64,000 nucleotides of DNA. It comes from Mytilus galloprovincialis (lineage: Eukaryota; Mollusca; Bivalvia; Mytilida; Mytilidae). Of this stretch, positions 46,389 to 60,093 are shown piece after piece. The position numbers and the translations under genes are program-made. The stretch covers positions 85,284,916 to 85,348,915 of the forward strand of contig NC_134840.1 in assembly GCF_965363235.1 (NCBI RefSeq). The letters are read 5' to 3'. The first letter of the stretch is position 1, and each line of letters starts with the position of its first letter. The notes under the pieces were generated by a model. It was not told the origin of the DNA. It did not search any database and worked only from the letters and a program-made list of their open reading frames with translations.

Positions 46389-47680
46389 GTACACCCTTGA
46401 CTGATTTTTCTACTTATCTGGGTAGAATCCAGAGCAAAATGATGGGTTAGTCGTTTGCTTGGCGACAGAAACATTTCAACCCAAATTGAGAAATAATCTT
46501 CAGGACACATTTGTTATCCATTGAAGAACATGAGTGATCAAAATATCGTTATCCTCAAGCGATGTACTTAGAGATATGTTTTGGGTACAATCTTTAGGAC
46601 GATAGAACTATTAAAATCAAGGACAAATGTACATCAGTAAAAATAAGTTTTTCTTCTCCTTTAGCAAGTCAGGACTTGTACTGCTCTTGTAATCTCATAG
46701 ATTGTTTAAAAACAAACTGGCTGTGTATGTAGTTATTGAATGCACCTTTCAAAATCTCAATTTTGGGAATTTCCATCTTTATTCAGCAGAAACCAATATA
46801 GAACGTATTTAAAACTATAACTATTTCTCAAATAACCACATTCAGGAATTGCAATAAGATACGTCATGCAAGTAACTCGACGCCTATATACTCATTTTAA
46901 CAAAATCAAAGGGTTATCTTTTGCCCGGCCTTGAATTAATGTAATGATTTGAATATTGCGACTTGGTGAATGGTGAAATGAAGTTTATTCTATGGAGAAC
47001 AAAAATAAAGGATTGCATTATTTGCAACACAGTGTTTTCCGTTCTTTGCGCTCATTTATTATTTATTAAGAAGGACAAATCTCTCCGGTGGTTGTAACAC
47101 TACAAGGATCAACATCAATAAATATATTTCAATAAAGCCCCAATGCTATAAAGTGCTACATGTTGTTTCGGAAGGCTTTTGATACAAAAAAGCATACTTT
47201 TATATTTTTTGTCAAAAAAATTCTCTGAAAAACGTCGCTAACAAAAGGAAGAAATTAATTTGTATACGAAAATCAATACATGATAGCATAATTTGGTTAA
47301 GGTTAACGATGTAATTCTTGTACATTTTTTTTGATAAACAAAATCTGTCAAGCTGGTGATTTGATAGGAAATAAGCCATATTCGGATAAAAAATGTCAAG
47401 TACAAACATGGGCTGTTTTACTGAAAATTTAAGTCAAGATTGGATGACTTTTTAAAAATGTCACTGGTATGAAATAAATACAGAGTAACAGTAGCCATAC
47501 CTCTTTGTATTTCAAGCCAAATAACAAAACAACAAGCAATTACAAATATGAATACTTAGAAATTCACTTGGTATGGATTTAAATCAATACATTTTAACAA
47601 CAAAAACTCTACATATTTCTTATGATACCGATATTTTTGTCTGACAATAACAATATACTAGTATATAAACGAATTAAATT

Positions 47681-50600
47681 CTAAGCTGGGCTTATAGAAA
47701 TTGTTGTACTAAGCTTATATGTTAATGGAATTCCAAGTGACAACGGAATACTATACCCGGTCGATTCATCTTCACATTTTAAAGTCGTCATCGCTTTCTT
47801 TGTCAACGTGATATACAATGATGATTTGGAAAAACGCAAGTTCAAACTTCCTCCAAGATAATCGATGCCTATGATTTTCATATAGGTAGCGGTCAAAGGA
47901 AGCGCACCATTAATCGTCAATTTATCATCATATACCCTGATTCCACCATATCCAAAGAGTACAGATTGTAGGTAACCTCCCATTCCAGTGATGAAATTGT
48001 GTGCACCAGGACCATGTGCATTCTCTGACCATGTCTTAAAAAAGGCAAGAAAAAAGATTATGAAAAAAGTCATAAATATGAATTTAATTTTTAAATGATA
48101 TCAAAGACAAATTACCAAATAAGGAATATCAACATAATGAGATATACAGTCCATATGACCTAATTCAGCTGTTCTGCTATTTCGGTAAACAAGTTTATCC
48201 TTCTTTTATGCGTTAATAAATGTTTTCACGGAATTAAAAAGTATGTTTCTCAAAATAAGGAGATAGATTATAGGAAGGAAAAAAACATAGAAAAATGAAA
48301 TTAAAAAAAATCTAAGAAAAGAAAAGGTGCATTGTATATAAAAGACACTAATAATTTGCTTATTTGAAACCCAAAACAAGAGTAGACGAACTCAAGCGTT
48401 TCGAAAGGGATACTTGTAGTGTGTCCATGCTTTATCTTGTTGAAAGTATGTATCTTTGAATTCATGTTTGACCTTGGTAGTTTTTTCTTCCAAAACTGAT
48501 CTCTTTTTTGACCTTGGTAATTTTTTCTTCCAAAATTGATCCAATTTTTGACCTTGGTACTTTTTTTTCCAAAACTAGATCCACTTCCACTGACTTTAAT
48601 CTTCTCTTGAACTTGAACTATTTATACCATCTCTATTACAACTATCGTTACACTTACATAAAATGGTTCTCTAACATTGTCGAATTGTCTAGCAAATAAG
48701 GCATTTGCCTTATCCAACTGATTAAGTTCCAGCCATCCGATAGCAAACATACCCCAAGTCATCGCTGGTCCTCCAGGTGTAACCTTGAAAGATTAAAATT
48801 GTTTGTCTACTGAATACACATAGTACTATTATCATGATTATTTATAACAATATAATAATCTGTTTCTTAAAATAATTTGGCTAAGGATGAAAATATGTTA
48901 AAGTCCTATTTAATAAAACCAAACTTTAAGTCTAGAAATTGCAAATAATACATATTGTAAAATTATAAAGTGTGGACGCAGATCAGTGTGGATAGTAATT
49001 GTCTTATTAGTGTTGAGTGTTAGTATGTTTGAGACTCAGAGTGTTTTCTCCGCCTAGTTAATTCGTTGGTTTTAAAGAACTGTATACATAAAATTCAAAA
49101 GTTACACTGGCAAGAATATTATTTATGCATGAACTCTTAATTAATAAGAAGCTCATAGCAAACAACTCCAATGCGGAAAACAGGCTCGTTAATTGTATAG
49201 TTCGCAACACCTGTATGTATATTCACTTTCACTTTATTTGTTTTGTATCATTGATGTACAAGTAGTACATGCCAACAATCCGCCAAGATGCATTCCTGTA
49301 TAACTTGAAATAAAGACAATAAATTTAATTTTGAAGTCAATTTAAAAGAAAATGGTAAAATTACTACTAAAAAAAATGAAAACAACACGTTCTATATTCA
49401 TGTATCCGAAACCCTTTTCTGAATTTACCCTCAATAGGAGCGCTCAAATCCAAATATTGAAAGTCGAGGATGTATAAGTACCGAATATAATAGGTCGTAT
49501 TGTACATATTTAAGATAACGTTTTTACCCTTTCGTATTGAAGAAGATCGTTCCTTCGTACTTCTTTTGATAAATTCATCATTAAAGGATATCCCAACAAA
49601 ATAACATCAGCTTGTTTCACAATGACATCTACAATTTACAAAACAACAATAAACAAGAATGTGTCCATAGTACACGGATGCCCCACATAACCAGAAAACA
49701 TAATGCCCCTCTACTATCGTAGGTGGCATACAAAAAAAGTGGATGATGAAGATAAATTTGCAGCATTATTCGCTAGGTTCCATAAAAAATATGTAAAAGC
49801 AAATTTGACAAATAAGTAGTGTTGGAAATAGTGATAAGGAGAAACATCCCGTGAAAACCAACCACTTGATCAATAATACCAGAAATGGAAATATTGGTCC
49901 TTCAAAAAATGAATTATTACTACAATAACATTAACGGTACCAATTGTTTTTCACCAGATGCACATTTTGACAAAAAATGTCTCTTCAATGATACTGGAGG
50001 CCAAAATATTTGAAAATCTAAAGCTTATAAAGAAGACGAACAGCTGTAAACCATAAAAGACTACAAAGTATAGCCAAAGCCTGGCAAGGATTTATTGACC
50101 CAGTGGTAGTTTACAATACAATACAATTTTGAAATTACACTCGAGGCATGATATCTTAATCAATTTTGCTATAAACTCAAAACGTATACCTTCTGTATAA
50201 CTGTCATATTCTGGATGCCACTGTCCCGTATTGTTAAATGGAATGAATAGATTGTCAGCAATATTTTGATAGCTATTCTTTGGTTGTGTAGATAGGATTT
50301 TGTATGGCGCCTCTAAACTGATTTTAGCAACATAGTTTGTGTACGCAGAATCATTAACTGGCCAGTGATACTCATCAGGTGGCATTACACCTACAAAATA
50401 GGAAAGCCTGCAATATTTTCTCTATGCATAACTTGGTTTTTTTCTTGACCATAAATTTGAGACTCAAGAAATTGTATTTCCTGTATTTCGTTTGCTTCTT
50501 GTAATATTTCAACCAACAACACTGTTGACGGCATTTTCGGTTGACTAACAAACTGAAACATCACATTAGGTAGTTTTTTTCGAATCGCCAATACTTCTAT

Positions 50601-53600
50601 GTAATTAAATAATGTTAATTTGCTCCTATAAACTAAAAAAAAATGAAATATTCACACAAGCAGTTTGTTTATAGTATCGACGAACTTGGTTTTTTTTTTT
50701 TTTTCCTACTTAGACAATTTTTATACCCATGTCTATCCATTTACATTCAGAAGTACAGGTACGTTATTTCCATCATAAAGAAGGTTTTGCTAAATTCTGC
50801 CGTGATTTGGGAATCACGTGTCCAGTGGAATACTATCTCTTAATCTTTCAATTTTTTTTCAGTAAACTTCCAAAATTGGTTGCATAAATCTATACTATTG
50901 AACGAGAAGACCTCATTTTTGGTGTCGCTTCTCCTCCTTTCACAATAAATTAATCATCATGCCTCTGTGTCCTATAGGTAACATGTATAGTCGCATTTGT
51001 CATCCATTCTTATGATCATTAAGTTTGGGTTATTTGGGATAAAAAACGAAAAAGAATGCGTCCGGATATTTTCCCGTCATTGGACAAAACTTTAAGTCAG
51101 ATTAGACTTCCGGTTTGTGTTTTTCTGTACTTCGAACATACAAAGACTATGAAATAAAGTATATGAATTTGCTTTCTGCTATCATTTTGAGTACTAGCAT
51201 GTACATGTATCATCCTTGCTTAACGTGTTTCAGTTTGGGTTATTTGGGGAGGAAAACGAAAATGAATAATATTTGCTATTTACTATCAATTAGTTTACAG
51301 AGGCGGATCCAGAACTTTTCATAAGGGAGGGGGCACTGACTGAACTAAAGGGGGGGGGGGCGTTACTCTCATGCTTCCCCATATAATCAACAATTTTTTT
51401 CCAACGAAAGGTGGGCAGGGCCCCCAGCCCCCAGCCCCCCTGGTATCCGCCTATTGTTTACTATCAACGGCGGTCACTGCGGATATATTTCTAAATATTT
51501 ACATACATTTACTATGAATTACTGTATTTGTTATAATTTACTATAAATTCCAATGGTTATCTTGGGGGGGGGGACCTTTACTATTCATGGCGTTCACTGA
51601 TGTATATATATATATACAAGTACCTTTGACTTTTGATACCTCTCCTGAAATTCTCTGCCCCGTATCTGAGTAATTAAAGTAAATATTCATGTTCATAGAG
51701 TACAGAAAAACAGAAGGTATAAAAATCGGTATTTGGAAAATAGGAGGAGGGCAAAAAAATGTGCCCAGTCCCTAAGTACCTTTGAATTTTGATACCTCTC
51801 CTGAAATTCTCCAGTCAGTATATTTTTTTTTACAGTTTACATACGCTCTATTTCCCCGCGATTTCGCGGGTGTGTTCTAGTTTAAAATTTAAAATTACAT
51901 CTGACTTAGTAGTTCTACTTTTGAAACAATATAAACAAAAATCTATGATAGTACCGTTTATATGGTAGAGGCCAGTATCTTTGTCTAGAGTCACCCGTGA
52001 TTCCCAGAAATCGGCTATACTGCTTATGACTTCAGCTCCTCTTCCTGCAGTCATAAAATCTGTATCATTCGTCATTGTCAGATAGAAATAGAAAGCCTGA
52101 GATATGTCTCCTGTAATATGATGTTCATAGTCTGCTGTTTCGTCTGATGGTGACGTTTCAAACCCTATAAAGGAATGTTTTTTTTTTTTATTAAAATGTA
52201 CATTATTAAATTGAATTGTGTGCTTTTTATCGAAGAGAATGATTTTTAAAAATCTGAATAAAAAATTTATCATCTATAATTTAAAAAAAAAAGTACAGTG
52301 CATTTTATTAAAAAAAATCTGTCAATATTGTAGTCGGCAACTGACGGGCCTTTTTTTGTTTGAACTCCTCTTCAAGACTTGTATACATTATTGGTTTCCA
52401 TTTTTTAGTTCCTCCATTAATATTCACATAAGCTGACAAAAAACTGACAGTGTTCTCTAAATACGAAATATCGTGATTGACTTACCTGTGTATGCACTTT
52501 CCCATGGATACATAGCACCTTTATACCCTTTTTGCTTGGCTAATTGTTTAGCCGAATCAAGCGTCCGTATTCTAGATTTCAGCAATGTTTTACCGAAATC
52601 AGAGTGTAGAACTTGTATAGGAGGGTACATCCAAGTTTCTTGGTCCCAGAATACATGACCCTGGTAATCCTTAAAACAAAACAATGTTGAAAGGCCGAAA
52701 GGTTGAAATTAGTCGCTATCGCACAGCATTGTATGTGTAAGAGTTCAAGTCAAATGATAAAAACATATGCAACTTATTTCTCTTGGAGTTTTTGAAAATC
52801 AGTTGTAATAATACCAGCTAATTTTTGCAAATCTCTTTTTATTCGGGCAATATTTTTTTAATACTAAAAACAAATAAATATTCGAGTCAGTTCAATTTAC
52901 TGATTTCCCGAATAAAGTTGATATAAAGGTTTAAGGTCCTTTTTGGTTATAAAGCTCTTCAGCTGTTTCTTCTACTTCCTTGGCTTTCAAATATTCGGCT
53001 TTGAGCGGTGCTCAAGTAGGTAAATCTAAAAAAGTGTTTCGGACGCATGAAATGTATAACATGTTATTTTCATTTTTTGAACTAATAAATACTTGCCTTA
53101 TTCTGATATGGTAATACTTGCCTTATAATAGGACCCATGGGCAAGATCTCCTGGTGAAAGACCGACAAACGATAAGTCGCTATCGTTAGTAATTGGAATA
53201 GAACTTATAATGTAGTAGTATGCAGCATAGGTTACTTTGGCAGTCTCTGGATCACCAATTATGTCTACTCTTCCATTGGCCCAAATGTTTCTCCACGCTT
53301 TGATATGTTGGTCTTCTAGTGCATCATTAAAGTACTCAGAAACACCTAAGAATGTAAAAGATAAAACGAGAGCAAATGAAATAGAAGGTTTAAATAGAGA
53401 AGTGATCGAAAACCTACACTTAAAGTGATAATAAAAATGAAACAAAACAAAAACTAAAAGGTTAAACGATCAACTTAGGAAAATCATTATACATTAACAT
53501 GGAGTGCATTAAAGGTAATAATTTGGAGTTTTTTAAGTATCAGGGCGTAGAATATTAGTTACGAGTGTAAATTTAATTTTCTTAAATTTACAATATTTTC

Positions 53601-56600
53601 ATTTCAACAAATACTTACATACATAAGAATGCCAGTATGTTTAGTACTATATAAAAGTGCCTTATAAAGAAACATTACCTTTATTGAACGCATTCAGTGC
53701 TGGACCCTTTTCAGTGTCTATGGAAGTTAAAAATAAATAAGAAGACTTTTGTCCTTTTTTGACAACAACCGTTCCATTTGGAGGTAGGTCTGTAGATATC
53801 ATGTAAACTTGCAGTCCACCTACTGATCCGTCTTCCAAAACTTTTGTTTTACCATATGTGTGCCTAGAAAAGAAAATATTACAAAAACAGACAGTACTAT
53901 ATCTACGGAAGCGTATTAGCGCCACACATTTTTTTTTATTTTCCTTCCTATCTTTGCTTTATATTGTAAATGTTTGTTTTATCTTATTTGTTATTTAAGA
54001 TTCAAAGGAAACAGGAGTTATCTATACAGGAGGCTGCATATACTAAAATTCATCAACTTTTTAGTCATTGTAAAGTAAAATGCTTGAGTAATTAGAACAT
54101 ATCATTGACTAATAATGAGCAGAACAATATAAGAAGATGTGGTATGAGTGGCAATTAGAAAACTCTCCATCTAAGTCACTATTCGTAAAAGTAAACCATC
54201 ATAGGCCAAAGTACGGTTTCCAACACGGAGCATTGGCTCACACCGAACAGCAAACTATAAAGGCCCCCGAAAACTATATCCATGTTACTACTAGAATATA
54301 TATAACAAAGACAATTGAGTAAATGGAGGTTATACCGAAGAAAAAAATCAACCCTAGAGGAATTGTGGACTTAAACGGTGCCACAAACCCTGCTAATATA
54401 TAGCTATAACCGAATATAAATATATTTCCAAAGTAAGCTCTCGTTTGAGAACTCTGAAAATTGGTTAGATTCAAACAAGCTTCCCTTTGGCAATGAATGT
54501 ATAGAATGAAGAGGTTTTATTAATAAAATTATGTTCTCTCCATTCAAATTGCTCCCCAAGCATCTTAAAAAAACTTCGCTATATTTAAATGAAAATTCAA
54601 TGACTTTCTATCAAAGAATCTTTATCATATTCTGAGACTTAAACAAAAAATCTTGCATCAAACTTACAAACAAAAGGATTCTTTATTAATAATTCGTTTT
54701 AAAGCAGAACGATCAGTTTGTCTATTTGACTTGAAAGTTTCACAATTATATGATATTATTTTTGCTCTTTCAATCAAAATATGCCTATACCATATCTATT
54801 TTCTTGTTAAAATATATACTTTACTGATGCACAAATCATTGTTAATTTATGTATAATTGCACTTAAAGTATTCCCTTATGCCTATGCATCTTTATTATAA
54901 TGATTTGGCCTTGTATTTATGGTTCTTTTTTTTATCTGCTAGGAAATCACAACCGAAATTAATGACAGACGGACATATATACAAAACTTAGTGAATAATT
55001 GAAATCAAGATGTTTGCATTATATCGCAAATGTTTGCGTTATATCGCAAATGTTTGCGGTATTTCGTTATAACGCAAAGATAGGAAGAAAAATTTAAAAA
55101 AAATGTGTGGCGCTAATACGCTTCCGTATATATCAGCACTTTGAGATCTTTTGTTTTTTTCTTCTTCCATAATTTAAAATATATATGGTGTAGTATAATT
55201 GTTTTACGAGAACGAGAGAGAACTAATATTTCTCCTATCATGTTCATTTTGTGTCGGTTCAAAAGTAGGTTCCTTGTCAAAGGTTGCTCGTTTTATAGAA
55301 TCTTACAAACTAACTGTATGTTTGTCTTTCAATGATCATGGCGTGTACGACGGATCTTGCACATTTTCTCGAGTATTAACAACTCCTGATAGACTTTTTA
55401 TGTCATTATGAAGCTAAGACAATCACTTGTTTATTTGAACATAAAAACCACGAAGACCGTATATTCACATTCTCACGTTTTTCAACGCCACAGAGTCACG
55501 TCAAAGGATTATTACTGTAGACAATTCTTTCCTATTTTCTATAAGCATTATAAGCTAACGAGGTTATTATGCGTACACACAAAAACAAAGTATTCCATGA
55601 AAATTATATACCATAAAAGGGTTAACATTAAAATACCTGACACCACTCTCTATATCACTCCTTAAGGTAATGTCCTCAGAGTCATTGCCATAGTTCATCT
55701 CAAGGTCAACTTTGAAATCGTCAAGACAACAATTATCAACTGTCATCTCTGTTATCATGAGCTGGTTTATAGATCTATGAGCATATCTTTTTAATTCTAT
55801 TTTAAAACCAGGACCTGAACGAACTTCTATGAACATTCCTATAACAAAAGCAAACATCTATTTATTATGTGCGAGTTAAAAGAGGAAAGGAAAATGATAC
55901 CAAACTTTCTATTTGAAGTTTTTAAACAGAGCGAACCGATGCCTACTTTAAAAGAGTGTGCTAAGCTGGAGTTTACAAGGGTCATTCCAGATATAAAATA
56001 AATGTACAAGTAAACATAATAATTTCACTCTTAATAATTTTGTTTATGTCAACAGTATCTAAAACGCGATTATACTAGTTATATATGAAACACGGGTATT
56101 AAAACAAGAGTAAAATCCACTCAAAAGTCAATAAGGATTGCTGCAACATTTTCTCGAGTTCATTTTGTTAAAATGTCGTAGGGATTTTAAGAAAAAATAT
56201 TGCTGCTTCGGACTTTTCACTCCAAGGCATTTTAGTCTAATGACTATATAAAATATTACTTGATATTGTTTCATTTGTGAAGTACAAGAGCTCCATATGA
56301 ATAAATACCTTCATATAAACTTTACAAACTAGGCCTACCTCTCTAATGATATATGTGGACAAAAAGAATGGGGATTATTTTCTCGGATACGCACCCTTTT
56401 CTATATCCAATGAGTAAGATGATTTTGTAATGCGGGTCGTAGTGGATACAACTTCAATCGCACATGTTGATGGTATCCTTGCTCGGTGACTAAATACACG
56501 TAACCCATTGTAGAGACCATTCATGTAGATTGTATCTGTATAGACAACTGTGGCAATATGGCCGTTACCAAGTGTTGGTCGAATTCTGTCATTCTCAGGA

Positions 56601-57562
56601 AATCTGTAAATAAGTAAAAAATTGAACTGGAGAAGTGCCGATAAGACAATCAAAAAACACTATTCGAAGAAAAATAGGCAGTACCATGGCAAGAAAACAA
56701 ATCTCATAAAACACTACATACTATTAGATAAACAAAGATATTGACAATAAATAAACCACCAAAAACATTGTTACATGTAGATTAAATGGTGAAAGACTTC
56801 CACCAGACATACATGCCAACATTATACAATAGTATTTGCATTTACTTCAAAATTTTACGACCAGCTTATTAAAATATTTTGTTTGACCTGTTGCTGTTTC
56901 AAACAAATTATCTCGCACAATCGAGGCGAGTAAACTACCACGACAGTCACTACTGCAGTTCTGAACTAGTTAGTAAATTTATAATGCAAAAATGTGCATT
57001 TTGCATTCACTGTAAAGAATATTAGACTATATGTCAACAATTATTAATAAAGTTGTAAAAACAATTAAAAAAAAAATACATATCCTGAGCTTGGTAGAAA
57101 TATAGGTAGTTTAACTGTGAAAAGCTTTGTGTAAAATGTCTGCAACGGGAATCATACTTCCACAATTTATGTCTATGAGCACAGAACGAGATTGTTTTGA
57201 TAAATGTTGTATAATGAATACACTAACCTTAGTAATGAGTATCTTAATATACACTGTATGTATAATAAAGTTAAAAATCTTGGCTTGTATCTATCTCTAT
57301 GAGCAGTATAAAATAAAACTTACAAAGAAGTTGAAAACACGGTAAGACTTTCCTGCATCAACCGCCGAGGTTCGATGAGATCTGTATAAATGCTATAATG
57401 TTCATTGGCATGATTTAACCATATCTTTTCATTAGGACCATGGAACGTTGGTCTTTGTAATATTCTCGTAGGAACTACATTAGTTGTTATAAAGCTGACG
57501 GCAACCCTACTGCGGAGGGCCGCTAGGGCAATTGTAGCGATTAGAATGAATAGAATGCTCGC
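47681..57562 (-). CDS. PGGHG: Protein-glucosylgalactosylhydroxylysine glucosidase (GH65, ATHL1-like), 11 exons, first coding exon not found
   Basis: Exons in order: 57562-57324, 56603-56395, 55838-55637, 53863-53679, 53345-53122, 52669-52486, 52164-51955, 50390-50190, 49628-49528, 48783-48658, 48034-47681. They sum to 2235 nt with continuous frame (744 aa). The enzyme removes glucose from Glc-Gal-hydroxylysine of collagen. The GH65 core is clear: HVFWDQETWM (Asp 362 of this frame), WESAYTG, PPDEYHWPVND (Glu 491), KQADVILLGYP, TWSENAHGPGAHNFITGMGG (Glu 631). These align with the residues I recall as catalytic in human PGGHG (Asp301, Glu430, Glu574). The N-terminal exon adds a hydrophobic ILFILIATIALAAL stretch that the human enzyme lacks. 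It has no ATG before that stretch, so the start lies in an unseen upstream exon. Confidence 0.93.
48467..48582. repeat. 40-bp tandem repeat, about three copies, in a PGGHG intron
   Basis: tttgaccttggta starts at 48467, 48507 and 48547, each followed by a T-rich stretch and ccaaaa(c/t)(t)gatc. Confidence 0.8.
51298..51885. repeat. Cluster of short repeats in a PGGHG intron
   Basis: 51298-51456 has ggcggatccag and tatccgcc edges with G and C runs. 51603-51617 is a TA microsatellite. A tacctttga(c/a)ttttgatacctctcctg block occurs at about 51622 and 51776. 51855-51885 carries a gcgatttcgcgggtgtgttc end related to the repeat at 4829. Confidence 0.55.
53097..53123 (-). other. GC-AG intron donor, duplicated, in PGGHG
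   Basis: On the minus strand the exon ends ATAAG at 53122 and the intron starts GCAAGT, which fits the known GC-AG donor type (AG|GCAAGT). Only this junction keeps the frame between GSYYK and DYQGHVFWDQ. A second ATAAG|GCAAGTATT lies 25 nt downstream as part of a direct duplication; its use would shift the frame. Confidence 0.7.
53904..55128. mobile_element. 1.2-kb TIR element with 6-bp TSD in a PGGHG intron
   Basis: The left end TACGGAAGCGTATTAGCGCC matches the reverse complement of the right end over about 60 bp with a few mismatches, through CACACATTTTT and CCTATCTTTGC. TATATC flanks both sides (53898-53903 and 55129-55134). No transposase is present. A 6-bp duplication with TAY ends recalls the IS3EU superfamily, but that is from memory. 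A gtggtatgagtg repeat fragment (54130-54290) is nested inside. Confidence 0.75.
54130..54290 (+). repeat. gtggtatgagtg dispersed repeat fragment
   Basis: It begins gaagatgtggtatgagtgg and has the tccatctaagtcac, caacacggagcattggctca and aacagcaaactataaagg blocks in family order. Confidence 0.65.
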
Positions 57563-58684
57563 CTAAAACGAAAGAATACATAAATAGAATTAAAAAAACC
57601 ACAAAAATCTTAAAGATGAAATAATGTTCGCGATGATTAAAATTAAAACAAAAGTTAGAATTTGTCTCTATGTCTTTAGTTGAAAGTTTCATTTGGATGC
57701 ATAAATACACAGTCACGTGCGGTCGGAATAGGGACATTTTCGAATCGAACTCAACATAAAATTTACAATTTCATTTTCATTTGTTAAACCTTGTATTTGT
57801 ATTGGACTTAATCTATATTGTACCGTGAAAGTGTATATAAGTTCGTCATTATATTGTAACAATGATACAGTTGGTCGAATTTTTCAAGGTCGGACGGCAA
57901 GAATGGAGGACGGGCACTCTCTGTATACGTGGCATAAAATTAACGTCCTAATTTTGTCAGGCCGTGGCTGCGAATTTTCTCACACTGCATAGCCAAACGG
58001 CTGCCCAATTCGGACATGGGATTGAGCCGATTGGAAGACCAAGTTGATCATATTTCTATACCTCAGTCACACTTGGCTTTGAAGGCTCCACTGTTGACTT
58101 TAAAATGATGCGCTTTTCATATGTTTTAAGTTTTGTCAAGAGCAACTAGGGATTTTATTTTAGGTCATAAACTTATAACCATATTCTTCCTTTTCCATTT
58201 GATATTACATGTACAATCAATGAAGAATTATGTACAATCGGTCATTTGATAGAATGTTTGTATAAATATCTCAGATACTAAGTAAATTATAGCATAAACA
58301 TTTGAGGATACATGTACCTAAGATAGTATTTTGTCGATAGAAGACTTACAAGTCTTTAAATTTTGAACTCCAATTAGTTAAATATCAATCCACATTTCAT
58401 ATCATAGTGTGGATACGTTGATGAATTCACTTAAGATCTGAATATATATATTCCTAAAACAAATTAAGACCGAAAATCAAAAATAAATTTAAAAAAAAAA
58501 AAGATTTTCAAGAAGAAATGCCCTCGACCCCCCCCCCCCCCCCGGTCCGGTCAATGGACATAATGGAGAATCAAAAAACTGCATTGTATCGAAAAGACCT
58601 TCTTAAGGCTATAAATTACTGGTGACATTTTGTTCAAGTCCTTACATTGGATTACTCTCAATTTTAGGTGAACTTGCTGTACTG

Positions 58685-59060
58685 AATATAAAAAAGATGT
58701 GGTATGAATGCAGATGAGACAACTCTCCACAAGAGACCTAAATGTCACAGAAATTAACAACTATAGGTAATCATACGGTCTTCAACAATGAGCAAAGCCC
58801 ATACCGCACAGTCAGTTGTAAAAGGCACCGAAATGATAATGTAAAACAATTCAAAGGAGAAAACTAACGACCTTATTTATGTAAAAAAAAATGAACGAAA
58901 AACAAATATGTAACACATAAACAAACGACAACCACTAAATTACAGGCTCCTGACTTGGGACAGGCACATGCATAAATAATGTGGCGGGGTTAAACCTTTT
59001 AGCGGGATCCCAACCCTCCCCTAACCTGGGACAGTGGTTTAACAGTACAACATAAGAACG
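58685..59060 (+). repeat. gtggtatgagtg dispersed repeat copy
   Basis: aaaaagatgtggtatgaatg, gagacaactctccac, aactataggtaatc, gctcctgacttgggacagg and gtggcggggttaaacc occur in family order. Confidence 0.65.
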
Positions 59061-59451
59061 AATTATAAAAATCAGTTGAAAAAGGCTTAACTCATCAGAT
59101 GGACAAAAATACAAGTGGACGTGGCCGGGTACTTGTACATTCCAACATTAATAAGACACTAGGAACAGATCTGAGAGTAATCGCCTCAATGTTGGTCCCA
59201 ATTTCCAAATCTTTCGAGAGTACCACTTATATAAGTTTATTCAGATTGAATCTAGTTGTGATTTTCGATATTAGTAAAATAAAAACACAAAAAAACGTGC
59301 ACACAAACATAAGCAATCTTCAGCTTCAAAAAGAATTCAAAAAATAACACCGCGTTCAAAATATCATTTAAGGTTTTTATTACCTGATTAGAAATATAAT
59401 TAATAATTGATATTTATAACGAATGAAACGCGTTCAAAATCATACATCAGA

Positions 59452-59710
59452 GATGTGGTGTGATTGTCATTGAGACAACTATCCACGAGAGTCCAAATAA
59501 AACTATATGTCACCGTATTACCTTTTACAATGATCAAAACCAAAAACCGTATACTGAATTAGCTACAGAAGGCCCGACGTCATCATATGCGAAACCACCC
59601 AAAAAGAAAACCAATATGAAAAAAAAACTAAAGAAAAACAAAAACGGCAATCAGAAACCAAAGACAACCATAGAAATGCAGGCTTTTGATATGGGACAGG
59701 CACACATAGA
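59452..59710 (+). repeat. gtggtatgagtg dispersed repeat copy, diverged
   Basis: gatgtggtgtgattgtcattgagacaactatccacgaga opens it and gatatgggacaggcacaca closes it. The lysine-rich open stretch inside is not gene-like. Confidence 0.55.
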
Positions 59711-60014
59711 ACGCAAAATGACTTACTTTTGATACAATTGGAGGAAAATACAAACACCTGATAGTTTGTAACAATATACTGAACCTTTAATGGCATTTTC
59801 AAGCTCAGTATATTGACCAAAGTTCATAAAAAAAGTGATATGCGTTCAGTTATGTAATACCACGACAGTCTGTATATGACTGCTTTCCTGGGAAATGCAA
59901 AATCATCGCTTTTTAAGTTAATCGTAAGATACATAACATAGTCAAGTGTGTATTAACTTTTACAGTAAAACCCGGGGATTGCATGTGTCTTATAACGTTT
60001 CATAAGACGTTTAT

Positions 60015-60050
60015 AGATAAGATAAGAGGGATACCCGGGTCATATATAAG
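60015..60050 (+). promoter_or_regulatory. Promoter of ependymin-related B: AGATAAGATA plus TATA box
   Basis: AGATAAGATAAG at 60015-60026 is followed by TATATAAG at 60043-60050, 44 nt before the ATG at 60094. The start context GCCACCATGA is an ideal Kozak site. The GATA-like motif and the TATA box are shared with paralogue A. Confidence 0.6.
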
Positions 60051-60093
60051 GTAGAATCCAGGTTGACCGAGTTTGTACAAATCCATCGCCACC

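Larger units (their letters stand above)
57563..60014. other. Region between PGGHG and ependymin-related B, holding two dispersed repeats
   Basis: It should contain the missing first exon(s) and promoter of PGGHG on the minus strand, but I could not define them. Two plus-strand copies of the gtggtatgagtg repeat occur at 58685-59060 and 59452-59710. A C run (58530-58544) precedes ggtccgg. No other gene is supported. Confidence 0.5.

Noticed and set aside
57507..57737. A separate small membrane protein on the minus strand
   Set aside because: It overlaps the N-terminal PGGHG exon in another frame and runs through its splice acceptor. The PGGHG frame has phase-consistent splicing to ten further exons.
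54137..59732. Open stretches in the gtggtatgagtg repeats (for example the lysine-rich one at 59460-59732)
   Set aside because: They differ between copies, lie in dispersed repeat DNA and show no conserved protein.
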